Below, one piece after another: positions 27,128-36,865 of a stretch of DNA of 64,000 bases. Numbering within the stretch: the stretch's first letter is position 1; each line of letters opens with the position of its first letter. Under the pieces are notes generated by a model. The model searched no databases. It was given only the letters and a program-made list of their open reading frames with translations, and was not told where the DNA came from. The DNA is from FEB-25 sp963726315 (lineage in GTDB: Bacteria > Chloroflexota > Anaerolineae > Anaerolineales > UBA4823). The translations under genes and the position numbers were made by a program. The stretch spans positions 1,550,001 through 1,614,000 of the forward strand of contig CAVSBZ010000005.1 in assembly GCA_963726315.1 (NCBI GenBank). The letters run 5' to 3'.

Positions 27128-27283
27128 ATTGCTCACAGAAAAGCTGCGGGGACGGGTTCTAAGAACTTCGGAGTGTACAAGGATTCGCGGATTCTGAGAG
27201 CGTCCATATCCCCCGAAAACCAGCGGGGATTTTCCCCCAAAAATATGAGGGGATTCCGCAATGACAACAGGGTGAGTAGTTAC
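27128..27283 (+). repeat. Repeat module C, copy 1
   Basis: About 150 nt closely matching 48360-48492: AAGCTGCGGGGAC, a shared ACTTCGGAGT, ATTCTGAGAGCGTCC and CCCCCGAAAACCAGCGGGG (a short hairpin), then ATTCCGCAATGACAA and the terminal GGTGAGTAGTTAC (27271-27283). This copy has a ~16-nt insertion near 27230-27245 relative to the other. No coding capacity. Confidence 0.85.
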
Positions 27284-27291
27284 GTCCAAAT

Positions 27292-27524
27292 GTAACTACT
27301 CACCGACTGAAAATTAACATCACACATTCAACTTTGATAAGATATCTCCTGTCCTATAGATATAAAAAACGGAGCACCCCCTCCCACCTCCCCACCACGC
27401 TCACAAAAACAGTTCGCTAGGCAACGAAAATAAAAAAAACATGTTTTTAGGGGAGGAGTAATTATGTATGGGCTGTGCGATATTCGAGATATTTTAAATA
27501 TTTACCAAATGAGTGAGTAGTTAC
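27292..27524 (+). repeat. Repeat module A (MITE-like), copy 1
   Basis: Bounded by GTAACTACTCACC (27292-27304) and GTGAGTAGTTAC (27513-27524), terminal inverted repeats of 12-13 nt. Inside are CACGCTCACAAAAACAGTTC, GCTAGGCAACGAAAA, GGGGAGGAGTAATT and a mini-ORF shared with the copy at 47718-47977. The 8-nt flanks differ here (GTCCAAAT versus AGTCCTAC), so no target duplication is evident. Confidence 0.85.
27464..27520 (+). CDS. Conserved 18-codon mini-ORF in repeat module A, copy 1
   Basis: ATG preceded by GGAGGAG seven nt upstream; product MYGLCDIRDILNIYQMSE, stop TAG inside the terminal repeat. The other copy keeps start, stop, ribosome-binding site and frame with five residue changes. It could be a peptide, or the remnant of a lost transposase start joined to the right end. 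Expression is unproven. Confidence 0.3.
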   Translation: MYGLCDIRDILNIYQMSE

Positions 27525-27540
27525 AGTCCTACCGGTAGAG

Positions 27541-27630
27541 TTCAACCGGTATACGGATGCTTTCATCGAATTAACATTAGGAAAGCATCCTATACAGATA
27601 AAAATCAATCTGTACAGAAGTACACTGATT
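27541..27630 (+). repeat. Repeat module B (structured), copy 1
   Basis: CAACCGGTATAC, then the hairpin GGATGCTTTC / GAAAGCATCC (27555-27564, 27581-27590), then TACAGAT / ATCTGTA (27593-27599, 27608-27614) and AGAAGTACACTGAT. Matches 48218-48304, with one compensatory change in the first stem. It directly follows module A here. Confidence 0.8.
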
Positions 27631-27762
27631 ATAGCACAAAAGTTCTAATCTACAAGAGAGATAAGAAGATTTAAGGTAAGCGTAGGGTAATGGTATACAG
27701 AATACTGATGTATATCTGATCACCCATATCAATCTAAGAACGTACTGATGAATGATGAAGAA

Positions 27763-27793
27763 AAAGGGCTGCCTTTTATCAAGACAGCCCTTT
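27763..27793 (-). terminator. Terminator of the Agl23/NHL gene
   Basis: Read on the minus strand, AAAGGGCTG-type and CAGCCC-type arms pair around TTGATAAAA, followed by TTTTTCTTC. Sits 13 nt after the stop. Confidence 0.8.
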
Positions 27794-27805
27794 CTGTGTA
27801 ATTAG

Positions 27806-30800
27806 TTACTGAGCAGGTAAGCTGAAGTGCATTATGCGGTTGTTATTGGCATCTGAAATCCAGACACCGCCTTTACCATCTTCGATAATCCCGGTGGGAA
27901 GGTCAAATTGGTTGGGGCCGGTGCCATAGTCTCCAAAATAATTGATAAAAGTACCAGTGGTAGTGAAGTGGAGAACACGGTATCCCTCAGGGTCAGTTGC
28001 GTATAAGTTTCCGTTATTATCCACCGCAAGGAAGGGTTTGTTGTCCAGGGATTGACCGTACCAGGCGACAACGTCCCAATTATTCAGGGGATTATAAGTC
28101 CCACCAGCATCTTTCGACATCACCTGGATACGCTGATTCCAGGTATCGACTACGTAAACCAACCCATCTTTGTCCACAGCGACTCCAACCGGCTCGTCAA
28201 ACTGACCTGGTTCCAGCCCAACAGAGCCAAATTGAGAGACAAAGTTGCCATTTTCATCATAGATGACAATGCGCTTGTTACCCGTATCCGTGATATAGAC
28301 ATTTCCAACGTTGTCGATGGCGATATCACGCGGTCCCCAGATGGCAAATGGCGTATCAGCCTGACCGAAATAACCCCACATATTCACAAATTGACCATCG
28401 GAAGTGAACTTTTGGATGCGGTGATTCCAGGTGTCAGCAACGAAAACCGAGCCATCGGCGCCAATGGCAATTCCCCATGGCTGGTAGAATGTTCCACCAG
28501 GTGCCTCGCCTTTGGAAATATCGGCAAAGCTGCCCCATACCTGCAACACACTTCCGTCTGCAGCAAGATGCTGAATGCGGTTATTGAATGTGTCTGCGAC
28601 GTAAATCGTCCCATCTTGAGCGAGAGCAAGGTCGCGGGGGGTTTGGAATTGACCCGGTTCTGTTCCATTGGTGCCAATTACCAGGTCTGCGCTGATCGAC
28701 AGCTGTTTTCCCTCGTACGGGTCGGCTTGAACAGGTGCGGTGGTGGAGGTGGTGCCGTAGTCCCATAATTGGGCGACAACATCCTTGCGGATATACAACC
28801 GGAATTTTTCAGCAGGATTCCAATGTTGAAGGCTCATATCCTGACCTGTTTGCTCACCGTAGAGGGTGTAATCCCGGTTAAGCCAGATCTGGAAGATCGC
28901 TTCGCGCATTTGTGGATTGGTAATGGCATAAAGCAGCCTATCTTTATTCAAATTGAAATAATCCATATTAGGCCACCAAATGCGGTTGTATTCAAATTTA
29001 TCGTAGGCTTGACCCACGACCGGCTCGATTTTCCCAAAATTATCCTGACCTACGAGGATCAAGGGGACATCCCGCAGATCGCGAGTGGGAGCATTACCGT
29101 AATATCTTTGATTAGGAAAGTTGCGTAAGTACCACCAATAAGGATAGGTGGTTTTATCATCATAGGCGACTACTATATCCAGACCGCCGGTAAGTCGACG
29201 AGAGATATCTGTGATCTGCTGGAGGGCGATCTTATCACCAGGTGCGCAATGCGCATATACAAGGTATTCTTTGGCCAAATCATAATTGATGTAAGAAGCC
29301 ATAAAGGCAGCTCGGGCAGTGAGAAACGCCAATAAGCTAAAGAAAACCAATCCAAAACCGCGGCGGACCAAACGGGGAGACCAACTTCTCATCAAAAAGT
29401 ACAAACCAACGGCACTTGCTATCGCCATTACCAAAGATATGATGAACCCACTGGTGACCGACAACTGATCAAGAGACTTGCCTGCGAAAGGTGGGTTGGT
29501 TCCAAGCAGGATGCGAACGGTACTTACGACGGCAGGTATAAAGACGAATAGGAGAGCAACAACCAACCAGCCTTTCTTTAGCTTGAATGCTTCCCAATCT
29601 GTGGTATCGATCAGATAACCGATAGCCCATCCGGTCAAAAGGATCATCGGAAGGGTGATGTGAACAGTTAGCCAGGGCATTTTCTCACCGGCAATCGAGT
29701 ATGCCAGCAAGCTTGAGATAGCCCAGAAAATAAGCAAAGCGATGGTGGGAGGTTGGACGATTGCTGGAACTTCAGGCGCCGGTTGAACAGGTTCATCCAC
29801 CGATATATCAGCAGAAGTATCCAGATCCAAACCTATTGAGGTGGTTGTCTCTAAATCTTCCAATTGGGGGTTCTCAGGCACAAAAGTTTCGTCGGGAACA
29901 GTTTTCCGACCCAGGGCATACAAAATTATTCCCAAAACGGAACCAATGGCAGGCAGGAATTCATAAATAGGAATTTGAATCAGGGCATAATAATAGATGG
30001 GCTGATCGCCACGATTTACACCTTGCTGGGCCAGCCAATAACCAAGGGAGCCGACCATACCGGTGAAAAGGCCGGCGCCATTGGTGAATACACTGGTATA
30101 AAGCACAACGAATATCGTGTACCAAATCGCAGCATTGATCAACCACTGGCGTTTGTTCCACGACAAGCCGATGATGATGGAGGCAATTATCATCGGCACC
30201 AATACGAGCGCCATGTGCAACATATCAGGTAAGGTGAGGGCTTGAACTTCAGCTGCATTGACAGGAATTTTCCAGCCCAAGGCATTTATCCCAAAAGCCG
30301 ATAATTGAGGTAATACAAGCGTTCCGAGGAGAATGAGCAAATCGAAAACACGCTCTTCACGGATACGGTTTAAACCGAAGCCCGAGATGGCAAAGAAAAT
30401 AGCAGCAATCAAGCCAATCACCCCGATAACAATTAGGGCAATGGATATGAAAGACGGCAGTGAAGCAAATGCCGGATATTGAGGCGCCTGGGTAGTGGTT
30501 ACTTTCCCGGAAAGCATCTTGATCACTACACCTGCAAATAGAACAAATAATGACAAAATAAGTGTGATGATGAAGGTTGAGCGAAATTCGGGACGATTCC
30601 ACTTTCGACGCATCATCCGGTAAAGCAGATAAAAGGCTAAAAATAGCAAAGCCTGAGCTACGTAGATGAATGAAGTCTCTTTGGTGGCAAAATGAAGGAC
30701 TGTAACGGTAGTAAAGATATACAAATACTTGTATTTTGCCGTGTCCAGATAACGCAAGATTGACCAGAGCATGACGACGCCAAAAAAAGCAACAAAAGCT

Positions 30801-31264
30801 TCATTACGAACATAACGCCCGTAATAGAGCATATATGGTGAGATAGTAAGCAACAATGCTGCAACCAGGGCACCCGCACGACCTAAATAGCGCCGGTAAG
30901 CCCACATGAAGGCTACGGTAGCAATACTGAATATAGCTGCTGGAATGCGGGCGGTAGTATCAGTATCACCAAAAAGAAAGTAGGAGAGAGCAACTACGTG
31001 GAATTGGAATGGACCATGCGTAACAGGGTCGTGCGCATAACCATCACCTTTATAATACAGCCAGGAAAAGTATGTATGTGAGGTCTCGTCGTGGCTCATG
31101 ACACGCGGCTCGAGCATGTAAAGGCGGGTAAAGATCGCCAGCACAAGTATCGCAGCGAAAATCAATTTCTCAAGAGTAAATATCGGCGAACCGTTAAGCC
31201 TCGAAATTGAGCGATCGAGCCAGATTTGTTTTGAACCAGTCGATGTATTCAGGGGTGTATCCAT
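27806..31264 (-). CDS. TIGR03663/Agl23-like membrane glycosyltransferase-fold protein fused to an NHL beta-propeller
   Basis: 1152 residues. The N-terminal ~850 residues form a multi-pass GT-C/PMT-like domain: a first helix after about residue 35, then the conserved acidic loop RVMSHDETSHTYFSWLYYKG and many further helices. This matches the archaeal/bacterial 'flippase activity-associated protein Agl23' family, which is linked to protein glycosylation or lipid-linked sugar handling. The C-terminal ~300 residues carry about six NHL repeats (pattern GQF..P.gIAv..dG.vyVaDt.NnRIq), normally facing the outside. The charged, low-hydrophobicity 465-505 segment looks like a cytoplasmic loop. Followed by its own terminator. 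Confidence 0.85.
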   Translation of the reverse strand: MDTPLNTSTGSKQIWLDRSISRLNGSPIFTLEKLIFAAILVLAIFTRLYMLEPRVMSHDETSHTYFSWLYYKGDGYAHDPVTHGPFQFHVVALSYFLFGDTDTTARIPAAIFSIATVAFMWAYRRYLGRAGALVAALLLTISPYMLYYGRYVRNEAFVAFFGVVMLWSILRYLDTAKYKYLYIFTTVTVLHFATKETSFIYVAQALLFLAFYLLYRMMRRKWNRPEFRSTFIITLILSLFVLFAGVVIKMLSGKVTTTQAPQYPAFASLPSFISIALIVIGVIGLIAAIFFAISGFGLNRIREERVFDLLILLGTLVLPQLSAFGINALGWKIPVNAAEVQALTLPDMLHMALVLVPMIIASIIIGLSWNKRQWLINAAIWYTIFVVLYTSVFTNGAGLFTGMVGSLGYWLAQQGVNRGDQPIYYYALIQIPIYEFLPAIGSVLGIILYALGRKTVPDETFVPENPQLEDLETTTSIGLDLDTSADISVDEPVQPAPEVPAIVQPPTIALLIFWAISSLLAYSIAGEKMPWLTVHITLPMILLTGWAIGYLIDTTDWEAFKLKKGWLVVALLFVFIPAVVSTVRILLGTNPPFAGKSLDQLSVTSGFIISLVMAIASAVGLYFLMRSWSPRLVRRGFGLVFFSLLAFLTARAAFMASYINYDLAKEYLVYAHCAPGDKIALQQITDISRRLTGGLDIVVAYDDKTTYPYWWYLRNFPNQRYYGNAPTRDLRDVPLILVGQDNFGKIEPVVGQAYDKFEYNRIWWPNMDYFNLNKDRLLYAITNPQMREAIFQIWLNRDYTLYGEQTGQDMSLQHWNPAEKFRLYIRKDVVAQLWDYGTTSTTAPVQADPYEGKQLSISADLVIGTNGTEPGQFQTPRDLALAQDGTIYVADTFNNRIQHLAADGSVLQVWGSFADISKGEAPGGTFYQPWGIAIGADGSVFVADTWNHRIQKFTSDGQFVNMWGYFGQADTPFAIWGPRDIAIDNVGNVYITDTGNKRIVIYDENGNFVSQFGSVGLEPGQFDEPVGVAVDKDGLVYVVDTWNQRIQVMSKDAGGTYNPLNNWDVVAWYGQSLDNKPFLAVDNNGNLYATDPEGYRVLHFTTTGTFINYFGDYGTGPNQFDLPTGIIEDGKGGVWISDANNNRIMHFSLPAQ

Positions 31265-31334
31265 ACATTCTCCTCAAGATCCTTCTACACAAACGGGCTT
31301 ATTTTAACCCATTTGCCCAAGTTATCAACTGTGA

Positions 31335-32141
31335 TTAAGTCGGACCGTTATTCCCATTTACTCGCAATTCATAGGCAAAACCTAACTCATGCCAGCGCAA
31401 TGTAGATTGAGGTAAACTCTTATCCCAAATTGCTTTGATTTGGACTACATCTTGAGCAGCGGGTGTACCCAAGACCGTCTGGGTGGAAACAGCTTTCCAA
31501 CCGCCCACAACATATTCAGCTTGACCGGCAGTTATGTTCACTAATTCGACCTGGGCATTTGACCCTACGCTGAACAGGTCCTGACTATTTCCAAGGGGTC
31601 TCTGCGTGAGCAAAAGGATATAATCATCAGCTTTATACAAGAGGGTGACCGCATAGTAACTTGGGTCAAAACGTGCTCCAATAAGTTTAGGGACATCCAG
31701 TAATGGATGAATTTGCTTTACATTAAAACCCGCCTGTTGTTGGACAGCATCGACAGTGAGCTTGAAGTTGGATGGATTGGAAAAGTCGAGCAAATCATTC
31801 GGATTAGCCAGTGTAAGCTGGACATCGAGCTCGTTGGAGGACGCAGGCAGGAAGAAATGGATGAGCTGGCTTGCAGTGACGCGGATGGAGGGAAATGTCG
31901 CAAATATAATAACTCCTACAACTAATAACATAGCAGCCAATCCCCAGGCAGACTTCCAATTTAATTTCCATTTTCGGGACTCAGCGGATATTTGGATTTG
32001 ATTCTGCTTCTGCCATGGAGCGGTACTCATCTTGCGATAATACCTATGTGAGGGAAGTGGCTTGAAGCTAACTAATAACTCTTCAATTTTTTGTTCGTCG
32101 GGTGTGTTTTGTTGTGGAGTGTTATCCATAGCCTCACTCAA
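31335..32141 (-). CDS. Probable membrane anti-sigma factor
   Basis: Hydrophilic N-terminal ~65 residues, one transmembrane helix at about 67-88 (AWGLAAMLLVVGVIIFATF) and a ~180-residue extracytoplasmic domain. It overlaps the ECF sigma gene by four nt (TTGA), the standard sigma/anti-sigma layout. The start is uncertain: TTG 32141 overlaps the sigma stop, while ATG 32129 lies four codons inside. I did not recognise a zinc-binding ZAS motif; the assignment rests on architecture and position. Confidence 0.7.
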   Translation of the reverse strand: MSEAMDNTPQQNTPDEQKIEELLVSFKPLPSHRYYRKMSTAPWQKQNQIQISAESRKWKLNWKSAWGLAAMLLVVGVIIFATFPSIRVTASQLIHFFLPASSNELDVQLTLANPNDLLDFSNPSNFKLTVDAVQQQAGFNVKQIHPLLDVPKLIGARFDPSYYAVTLLYKADDYILLLTQRPLGNSQDLFSVGSNAQVELVNITAGQAEYVVGGWKAVSTQTVLGTPAAQDVVQIKAIWDKSLPQSTLRWHELGFAYELRVNGNNGPT

Positions 32142-32683
32142 CCAAGCGACCAGTCATCTCGTATCTGCTCCAGGCAACGACGGATATATACAGAAACCGT
32201 ATTTTCTTCCTTATTGATGTGCTGCGCAATATCTTTCACTTTCCAACCAAGCATATACCGCAGCACCAAAACTTCGCGTTTGTCATCCGGCAATTGAAAC
32301 AATACATGCCAGAGATGCCTAAACTGTTCTCGTGACGCCGCCTGTTCTTCCGGCGATGCAGCTGATGGCAGTGCTACCCAATCAAAAGCTGTGTCATCCA
32401 GGCTTAATGCTGAGTTCTCCGGATGAACTTTACCCCGGCGGTGGGCATCGATAACCAGGCGATGGGCAATGGTAAAAAGCCAGGATAAAGCGGCATGTTC
32501 GTCTCCAAAAAAATGAGACCGTCCTTTCCAAGCTCGAAAAAATGTGTCACAAGTCAGATCCTCCACATCTTCAGCTGGACCACCATGCATTCCATAGATA
32601 TAACGAAAGATAACAACGTGCGTGCGGGCATATAGATTACTGAAGTCTTCAGGATCCTGAAGCGGAGAATGGGTTGCTCGCAT
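32138..32683 (-). CDS. ECF-family RNA polymerase sigma factor
   Basis: 181 residues. Region 2 (FRYIYGMHGG...DLTCDTFFRAWKG) and region 4 (LFQLPDDKREVLVLRYMLGWKVKDIAQHI...NTVSVYIRRCLEQI) are clear, and region 3 is absent. Co-transcribed with the membrane protein gene downstream, its likely anti-sigma. The regulon cannot be read from this window; the envelope glycosyltransferase gene downstream of the anti-sigma is on the same strand and could be included. Confidence 0.9.
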   Translation of the reverse strand: MRATHSPLQDPEDFSNLYARTHVVIFRYIYGMHGGPAEDVEDLTCDTFFRAWKGRSHFFGDEHAALSWLFTIAHRLVIDAHRRGKVHPENSALSLDDTAFDWVALPSAASPEEQAASREQFRHLWHVLFQLPDDKREVLVLRYMLGWKVKDIAQHINKEENTVSVYIRRCLEQIRDDWSLG

Positions 32684-32728
32684 GAACTTGTCTGTAGAAT
32701 TAACGCATGTAAATCAGAAATCTGACAT

Positions 32729-33523
32729 TTAACCTGGTTTGGAGCGCTTATCTTCCCTCTTGCTCGGTCTGGTCTTACTTTTCGTTGCAGGTTTATGTGC
32801 TGGGCTGGTTTTAGCTGGACTCTTTAAGGATTTTATCTCGGCTGGGGTAAGCTGCCGCCATTGACCAATTTTGAGTGTACCGAGGCGCAAATTACCAATC
32901 CTGACACGGATAATACTCACCACGGGTAGACCGATCTGCCTGCAGGTATCACGTATCTGGCGTTTGCGACCTTCCTTCATAACCACTCTTACCCAGGTGC
33001 CTTTACCAGAATGCGATTCGATTTCAACCTGCACAGGTGAGCTGTGATAACCATCCTCCAGGACGACGCCATGCCGCCAGGCAGATAGCTGCTTATCGTC
33101 GGGATGACGAGCTAATAATACCCGATACTCCTTCTCATGCTCGAAGCGGGGATGGGTAAGCTGATTAGCCAATTCACCGTCATTCGTCAGCAGGATCAAA
33201 CCTTCACTATCCACGTCCAGGCGACCGACCGGATATAGATGGGCATTCACCGGCACCAAATCTATGACAGTCTGGCGTGGATCAGGTGAACTAACAGCAG
33301 ACAACACCCCCCTGGGCTTGTACAAGGCGATGTATTGGAAGGCTTCAGGAGGCTTGATCAACTTTCCATCCAGCTTGATCTTGTCCTTATGGATATCGGC
33401 TTTTGAGCCAAGGTGAACCGGCTCACCGTTCACAGTCACACGACCTGCAAGGATTATTTCTTCACAAGACCGCCGGGAGCCATAGCCTGCCAATGCCAGG
33501 ATTTTTTGTAATCTCTCTTCCAT
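32729..33523 (-). CDS. rluB: 23S rRNA pseudouridine synthase, RluB/RsuA family
   Basis: 264 residues. S4 RNA-binding domain at 1-60 (LQKILALAGYGSRRSCEEII), catalytic Asp in GRLDVDSEGLILLTNDG, then RQIRDTCRQIGLPV. A Lys/Ser/Pro-rich basic tail of ~35 residues ends the protein. No Shine-Dalgarno sequence precedes ATG 33523. Instead GATAAT lies seven nt upstream, suggesting a leaderless transcript. Confidence 0.92.
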   Translation of the reverse strand: MEERLQKILALAGYGSRRSCEEIILAGRVTVNGEPVHLGSKADIHKDKIKLDGKLIKPPEAFQYIALYKPRGVLSAVSSPDPRQTVIDLVPVNAHLYPVGRLDVDSEGLILLTNDGELANQLTHPRFEHEKEYRVLLARHPDDKQLSAWRHGVVLEDGYHSSPVQVEIESHSGKGTWVRVVMKEGRKRQIRDTCRQIGLPVVSIIRVRIGNLRLGTLKIGQWRQLTPAEIKSLKSPAKTSPAHKPATKSKTRPSKREDKRSKPG

Positions 33524-33569
33524 TTTGATGATTATCCTATTCTTAAGGTGTGGATGAAACGAATATTAA

Positions 33570-36500
33570 TCAGCTGCCAACGGTCAGGCGGATGGTTTTT
33601 ATTTCAAAAGGTCGGAAATCAAGCTCGATTTTACCCTTATTTATGGATAATTCGCGTTGAGACCTTTCGAGCATATCAGTTTGTGAGGCTTTATTTATCA
33701 ATAAGGATGTGGATAATGTACACCGGGTCAGGTTGCGTTTCGCTTCATACAATCGAAGGATGATATCGTTAGAACCATCCTCAGCCAGCTTTACCGTCTC
33801 AAGGATGACATTCGCAGCATCCAGACTGAAAATAGAGGCCTCTCCAGCTGCACCGGGGAGTTGAACGAGCGGGCAGTTCAGCTCGTATGACTCACGGACA
33901 ACACCACACTCACCAAAACTACCGTTCCAGTAGTACAGCGCATAGGTGAAAGTTTGAATACCCCTATCTGCCAGAGGGTCAGGCGCCAATGAAGATTTAA
34001 GTAATGTAAGGTTCAAACTATTCCCGAGAGCATTGATACCATATTTAAAGTCATTTAATATGGCTATGCCGCGGTTCTCTTCTACCAGAGCGCTCCACTT
34101 GTGGTTACAGACCTCAAAGCGATCAGCATCGAAAGGTCGGGAGTGGTGGTTCGGGCGGCGGATGTGTCCAAACTGGATCTCGTGGATAGCTTCATTCGTA
34201 TGAATATTAACAGGGAAAGCAACTTTCAAAAGTTTATGACGTTCCTGCCAATCGATTGTGGTGGTGAAATCGAGCCTGCGCTTATTATTACGCAGACTGA
34301 TTATTTGTGTAAGGTTAAAGTCGTGAAGCTTGCGGGTGAGTTTTAATCTGGCAATTTCAGGGCTGGATTGAGCAATTTCGAGCTGCACCGGCTCATCGGT
34401 GGTCATGAGCAGCGAGCCGGTCATGCTATCAATGTCCCAGGCATCAAAGCGGGCAGGGATATCCTTATACAAGCAAAAGCGATTTCCAACACCCGCCATC
34501 ATATCAATCCCGGTATCTTTATCGATGAGACTGATCAATTCACCGTGCGTGTTGAAGTTAGCCTGGAGTAGATTATTCTCGAGGCTGGATTCGGTCACAT
34601 GGACAGCATTCCGGGATTTGGAGGATGATTTTGGAGACTTTTTTACATTTATTGTTGCCCAGCCACAAGGCGGAACAGTAATTTCGACCGGACCCGAGGG
34701 TAATTCGATGAGCTCTGAACGCTCCCAGCAAAGGGAATTGAAAACGGTAAGAGAACCGGTGTCTTTTTGATCGGTGAATGACGAAATTGCAGAAAGAGTG
34801 GAACTTGTTGCTTCAGCAATCACCTCAGAGTAAGCTGCAGATGCTTCTTCATAAACACGATGGATGGATGAGCCAGGTAAGATGTCGTGGAATTGGTTGA
34901 GGAGCACTTTTTGCCAGGCAAGTTTGAGATCATCGCATGAAAATGAAACACTGGTCAAAGTGTGGGCCAGGGTTCCCCAAAATTCGGCATCTCTCAGGGC
35001 AAATTCACTACGACGATTGCCCAATTTGGTCTTTGCCTGGGATGTGTACGTGCCTCGATGAGCTTGAAAATACAGCTCACCCACATAACGTTCTTTGGGT
35101 AAGCCCTGCTGTTTTAAATCGGTGAAAAACTCTCCAGGGGAGGCTAGCTTCACGCGTGGCACCCCTTCAAGGTCCCGAGCACGCGTTAAAAATTCTAGAT
35201 GGTCGCGGGTAGGTCCACCACCGCCATCACCCCATCCAAAAGCGAGCAGCATCGAGCGAATGCCATCTTTTTGAAAGCGAGATTCCCACCGGTCGAGAAT
35301 ATTTCCGGGGCGAGTCTGGCTGTTGTAATCGGTGAAAATATGGGCAGGGATTGACGAGCCATCAATCCCCTCCCACATAAAGATATTGTAGGGGAAAGGA
35401 TCACCACCATGGTAGATCCAGGCAATCTTTTGAGTGGCAAAGCTGGCACAGCCGCAGCCAAGTAAGATTTGGGGAAGTGAACCGGAATATCCAAATACAT
35501 CTGGAAGCCACAGAACTTCACTCTCGACCGAGAATTCCTGCTTGAAGAATTTTCTGGCATACATGATCTGGCGGATCAGGCTTTCGCCACCGGTGATATT
35601 TGTATCCGCTTCAACCCACATGGCTCCGTCAGCGATGACTTTACCATCCAACACAGCCTGCTTAAAGCGTTGGTACAACTCGGGATAATGATTTTTTAAC
35701 ATCAGGTAAAGCTGAGGCTGAGACTGAAAAAAGCAATAGTCGGGATATTCTTCCATCAAATTAAGCTGATTGATCACCGTGCGTGCGATCTTACGATCCG
35801 TTTCTGCTAAAGGCCAGAGCCAGGCAACATCAATATGGGCATGCCCGAATGCAAAGAATGTAGGAGCTGTGGAACCGTTCACACATTCAAGGAGGGGGCA
35901 GAGACGCTCACGGGCGAGATTTATCGTCTGAAGCATTTCCACCTCGGGCAGCTCGAGGTCGATCAGGAGGGTGACATCCTTCAGACCCTGGTCAATCTCG
36001 GCTACGCGCAGGGAGTATTGGTCCAGGCGGTTACGCAAGTCAAACAAGGTGGTAAAGTCTAATGCCAACTGATATACCTGCTCGCGCCAGATGCCAAAAC
36101 TACTCGGCCCGACTTCAACCTGGGTTTTTGCAGCCTCAGGCACAGATTCATAACCATAACGTATCGGACCACCCCCCATGACGAGCGGACCATGACCAGC
36201 ATAGGCTTCGACCAGGATAGAGAAACTGGTGCCGGGGATGCCATTCCTGGTGAGGGTAATTTCTCGCCGGGCTGTGCCGAAGGAACCTATCACCTTGCCA
36301 TTAGCCCAAACCAGGCATTCACCATCTTCTGGGGATTGAGCATACCAGGTAGTGCTGCCAGGGATACCATAGCGGGTTAGCTTGTTATCACGGCTGGCCA
36401 AACCGTATGAGCTTACCACCTTACCATCGGCCCAAATTAAGCGCTCACCAGATTCAGGCAATAATGCGGCAGGATTCATGAACAATGCGATGCGTCTGCC

Positions 36501-36737
36501 TGCAGCCTTATCTGGCAAGGACAGCTCACATTTGAACCAACCGTATTCCCATTTAGACCCCCAGGCGGTACCGACTGGCATGGGATGGAATTTATGTTTT
36601 AAGGCTTGCTCAGCAGTCAACTGCTTACGGGTGACGAAACCTTGCAGATCAATTACGGCAATGGGTTCATAACATATCTGCCAGAGGGTGTTATCCCAAT
36701 GTGAAATGCGATTATTCCATTCCTTGGTGAGCGACAT
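33570..36737 (-). CDS. Alpha-mannosidase, glycoside hydrolase family 38, with internal duplication
   Basis: 1055 residues. Zinc site GHAHIDVAWLWP, catalytic Asp region WVEADTNITGGESLIRQ, LPDVFGYSGSLPQI, and C-terminal beta domains are all in frame. In the N-terminal domain a ~40-residue unit appears twice: residues 94-131 (PESGERLIWADGKV to RYGIPGST) and 136-172 (PEDGECLVWANGKV to RNGIPGTS). Family members have one copy, and the second continues into the usual ILVEAYAGHG. GGAGAG precedes the start by about eight nt. Likely acts on alpha-mannosides in the cytoplasm, as no signal peptide is visible. Confidence 0.92.
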   Translation of the reverse strand: MSLTKEWNNRISHWDNTLWQICYEPIAVIDLQGFVTRKQLTAEQALKHKFHPMPVGTAWGSKWEYGWFKCELSLPDKAAGRRIALFMNPAALLPESGERLIWADGKVVSSYGLASRDNKLTRYGIPGSTTWYAQSPEDGECLVWANGKVIGSFGTARREITLTRNGIPGTSFSILVEAYAGHGPLVMGGGPIRYGYESVPEAAKTQVEVGPSSFGIWREQVYQLALDFTTLFDLRNRLDQYSLRVAEIDQGLKDVTLLIDLELPEVEMLQTINLARERLCPLLECVNGSTAPTFFAFGHAHIDVAWLWPLAETDRKIARTVINQLNLMEEYPDYCFFQSQPQLYLMLKNHYPELYQRFKQAVLDGKVIADGAMWVEADTNITGGESLIRQIMYARKFFKQEFSVESEVLWLPDVFGYSGSLPQILLGCGCASFATQKIAWIYHGGDPFPYNIFMWEGIDGSSIPAHIFTDYNSQTRPGNILDRWESRFQKDGIRSMLLAFGWGDGGGGPTRDHLEFLTRARDLEGVPRVKLASPGEFFTDLKQQGLPKERYVGELYFQAHRGTYTSQAKTKLGNRRSEFALRDAEFWGTLAHTLTSVSFSCDDLKLAWQKVLLNQFHDILPGSSIHRVYEEASAAYSEVIAEATSSTLSAISSFTDQKDTGSLTVFNSLCWERSELIELPSGPVEITVPPCGWATINVKKSPKSSSKSRNAVHVTESSLENNLLQANFNTHGELISLIDKDTGIDMMAGVGNRFCLYKDIPARFDAWDIDSMTGSLLMTTDEPVQLEIAQSSPEIARLKLTRKLHDFNLTQIISLRNNKRRLDFTTTIDWQERHKLLKVAFPVNIHTNEAIHEIQFGHIRRPNHHSRPFDADRFEVCNHKWSALVEENRGIAILNDFKYGINALGNSLNLTLLKSSLAPDPLADRGIQTFTYALYYWNGSFGECGVVRESYELNCPLVQLPGAAGEASIFSLDAANVILETVKLAEDGSNDIILRLYEAKRNLTRCTLSTSLLINKASQTDMLERSQRELSINKGKIELDFRPFEIKTIRLTVGS

Positions 36738-36865
36738 GATAACTCTCCATCATTACAATTCGCCGAGTCTACAAAAATTTGGCTGATTGATTAATTATCC
36801 GCATTTTATGTTTCTGTGAAAGACACAATTTCACCATACTTATCACATGGCTGGTACTAACTGAA

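Noticed and set aside
27271..27527. CRISPR-like array from repeated GTGAGTAGTTAC motifs
   Set aside because: Motifs are inverted and unevenly spaced, with conserved rather than unique spacers and no cas genes; they are element ends.
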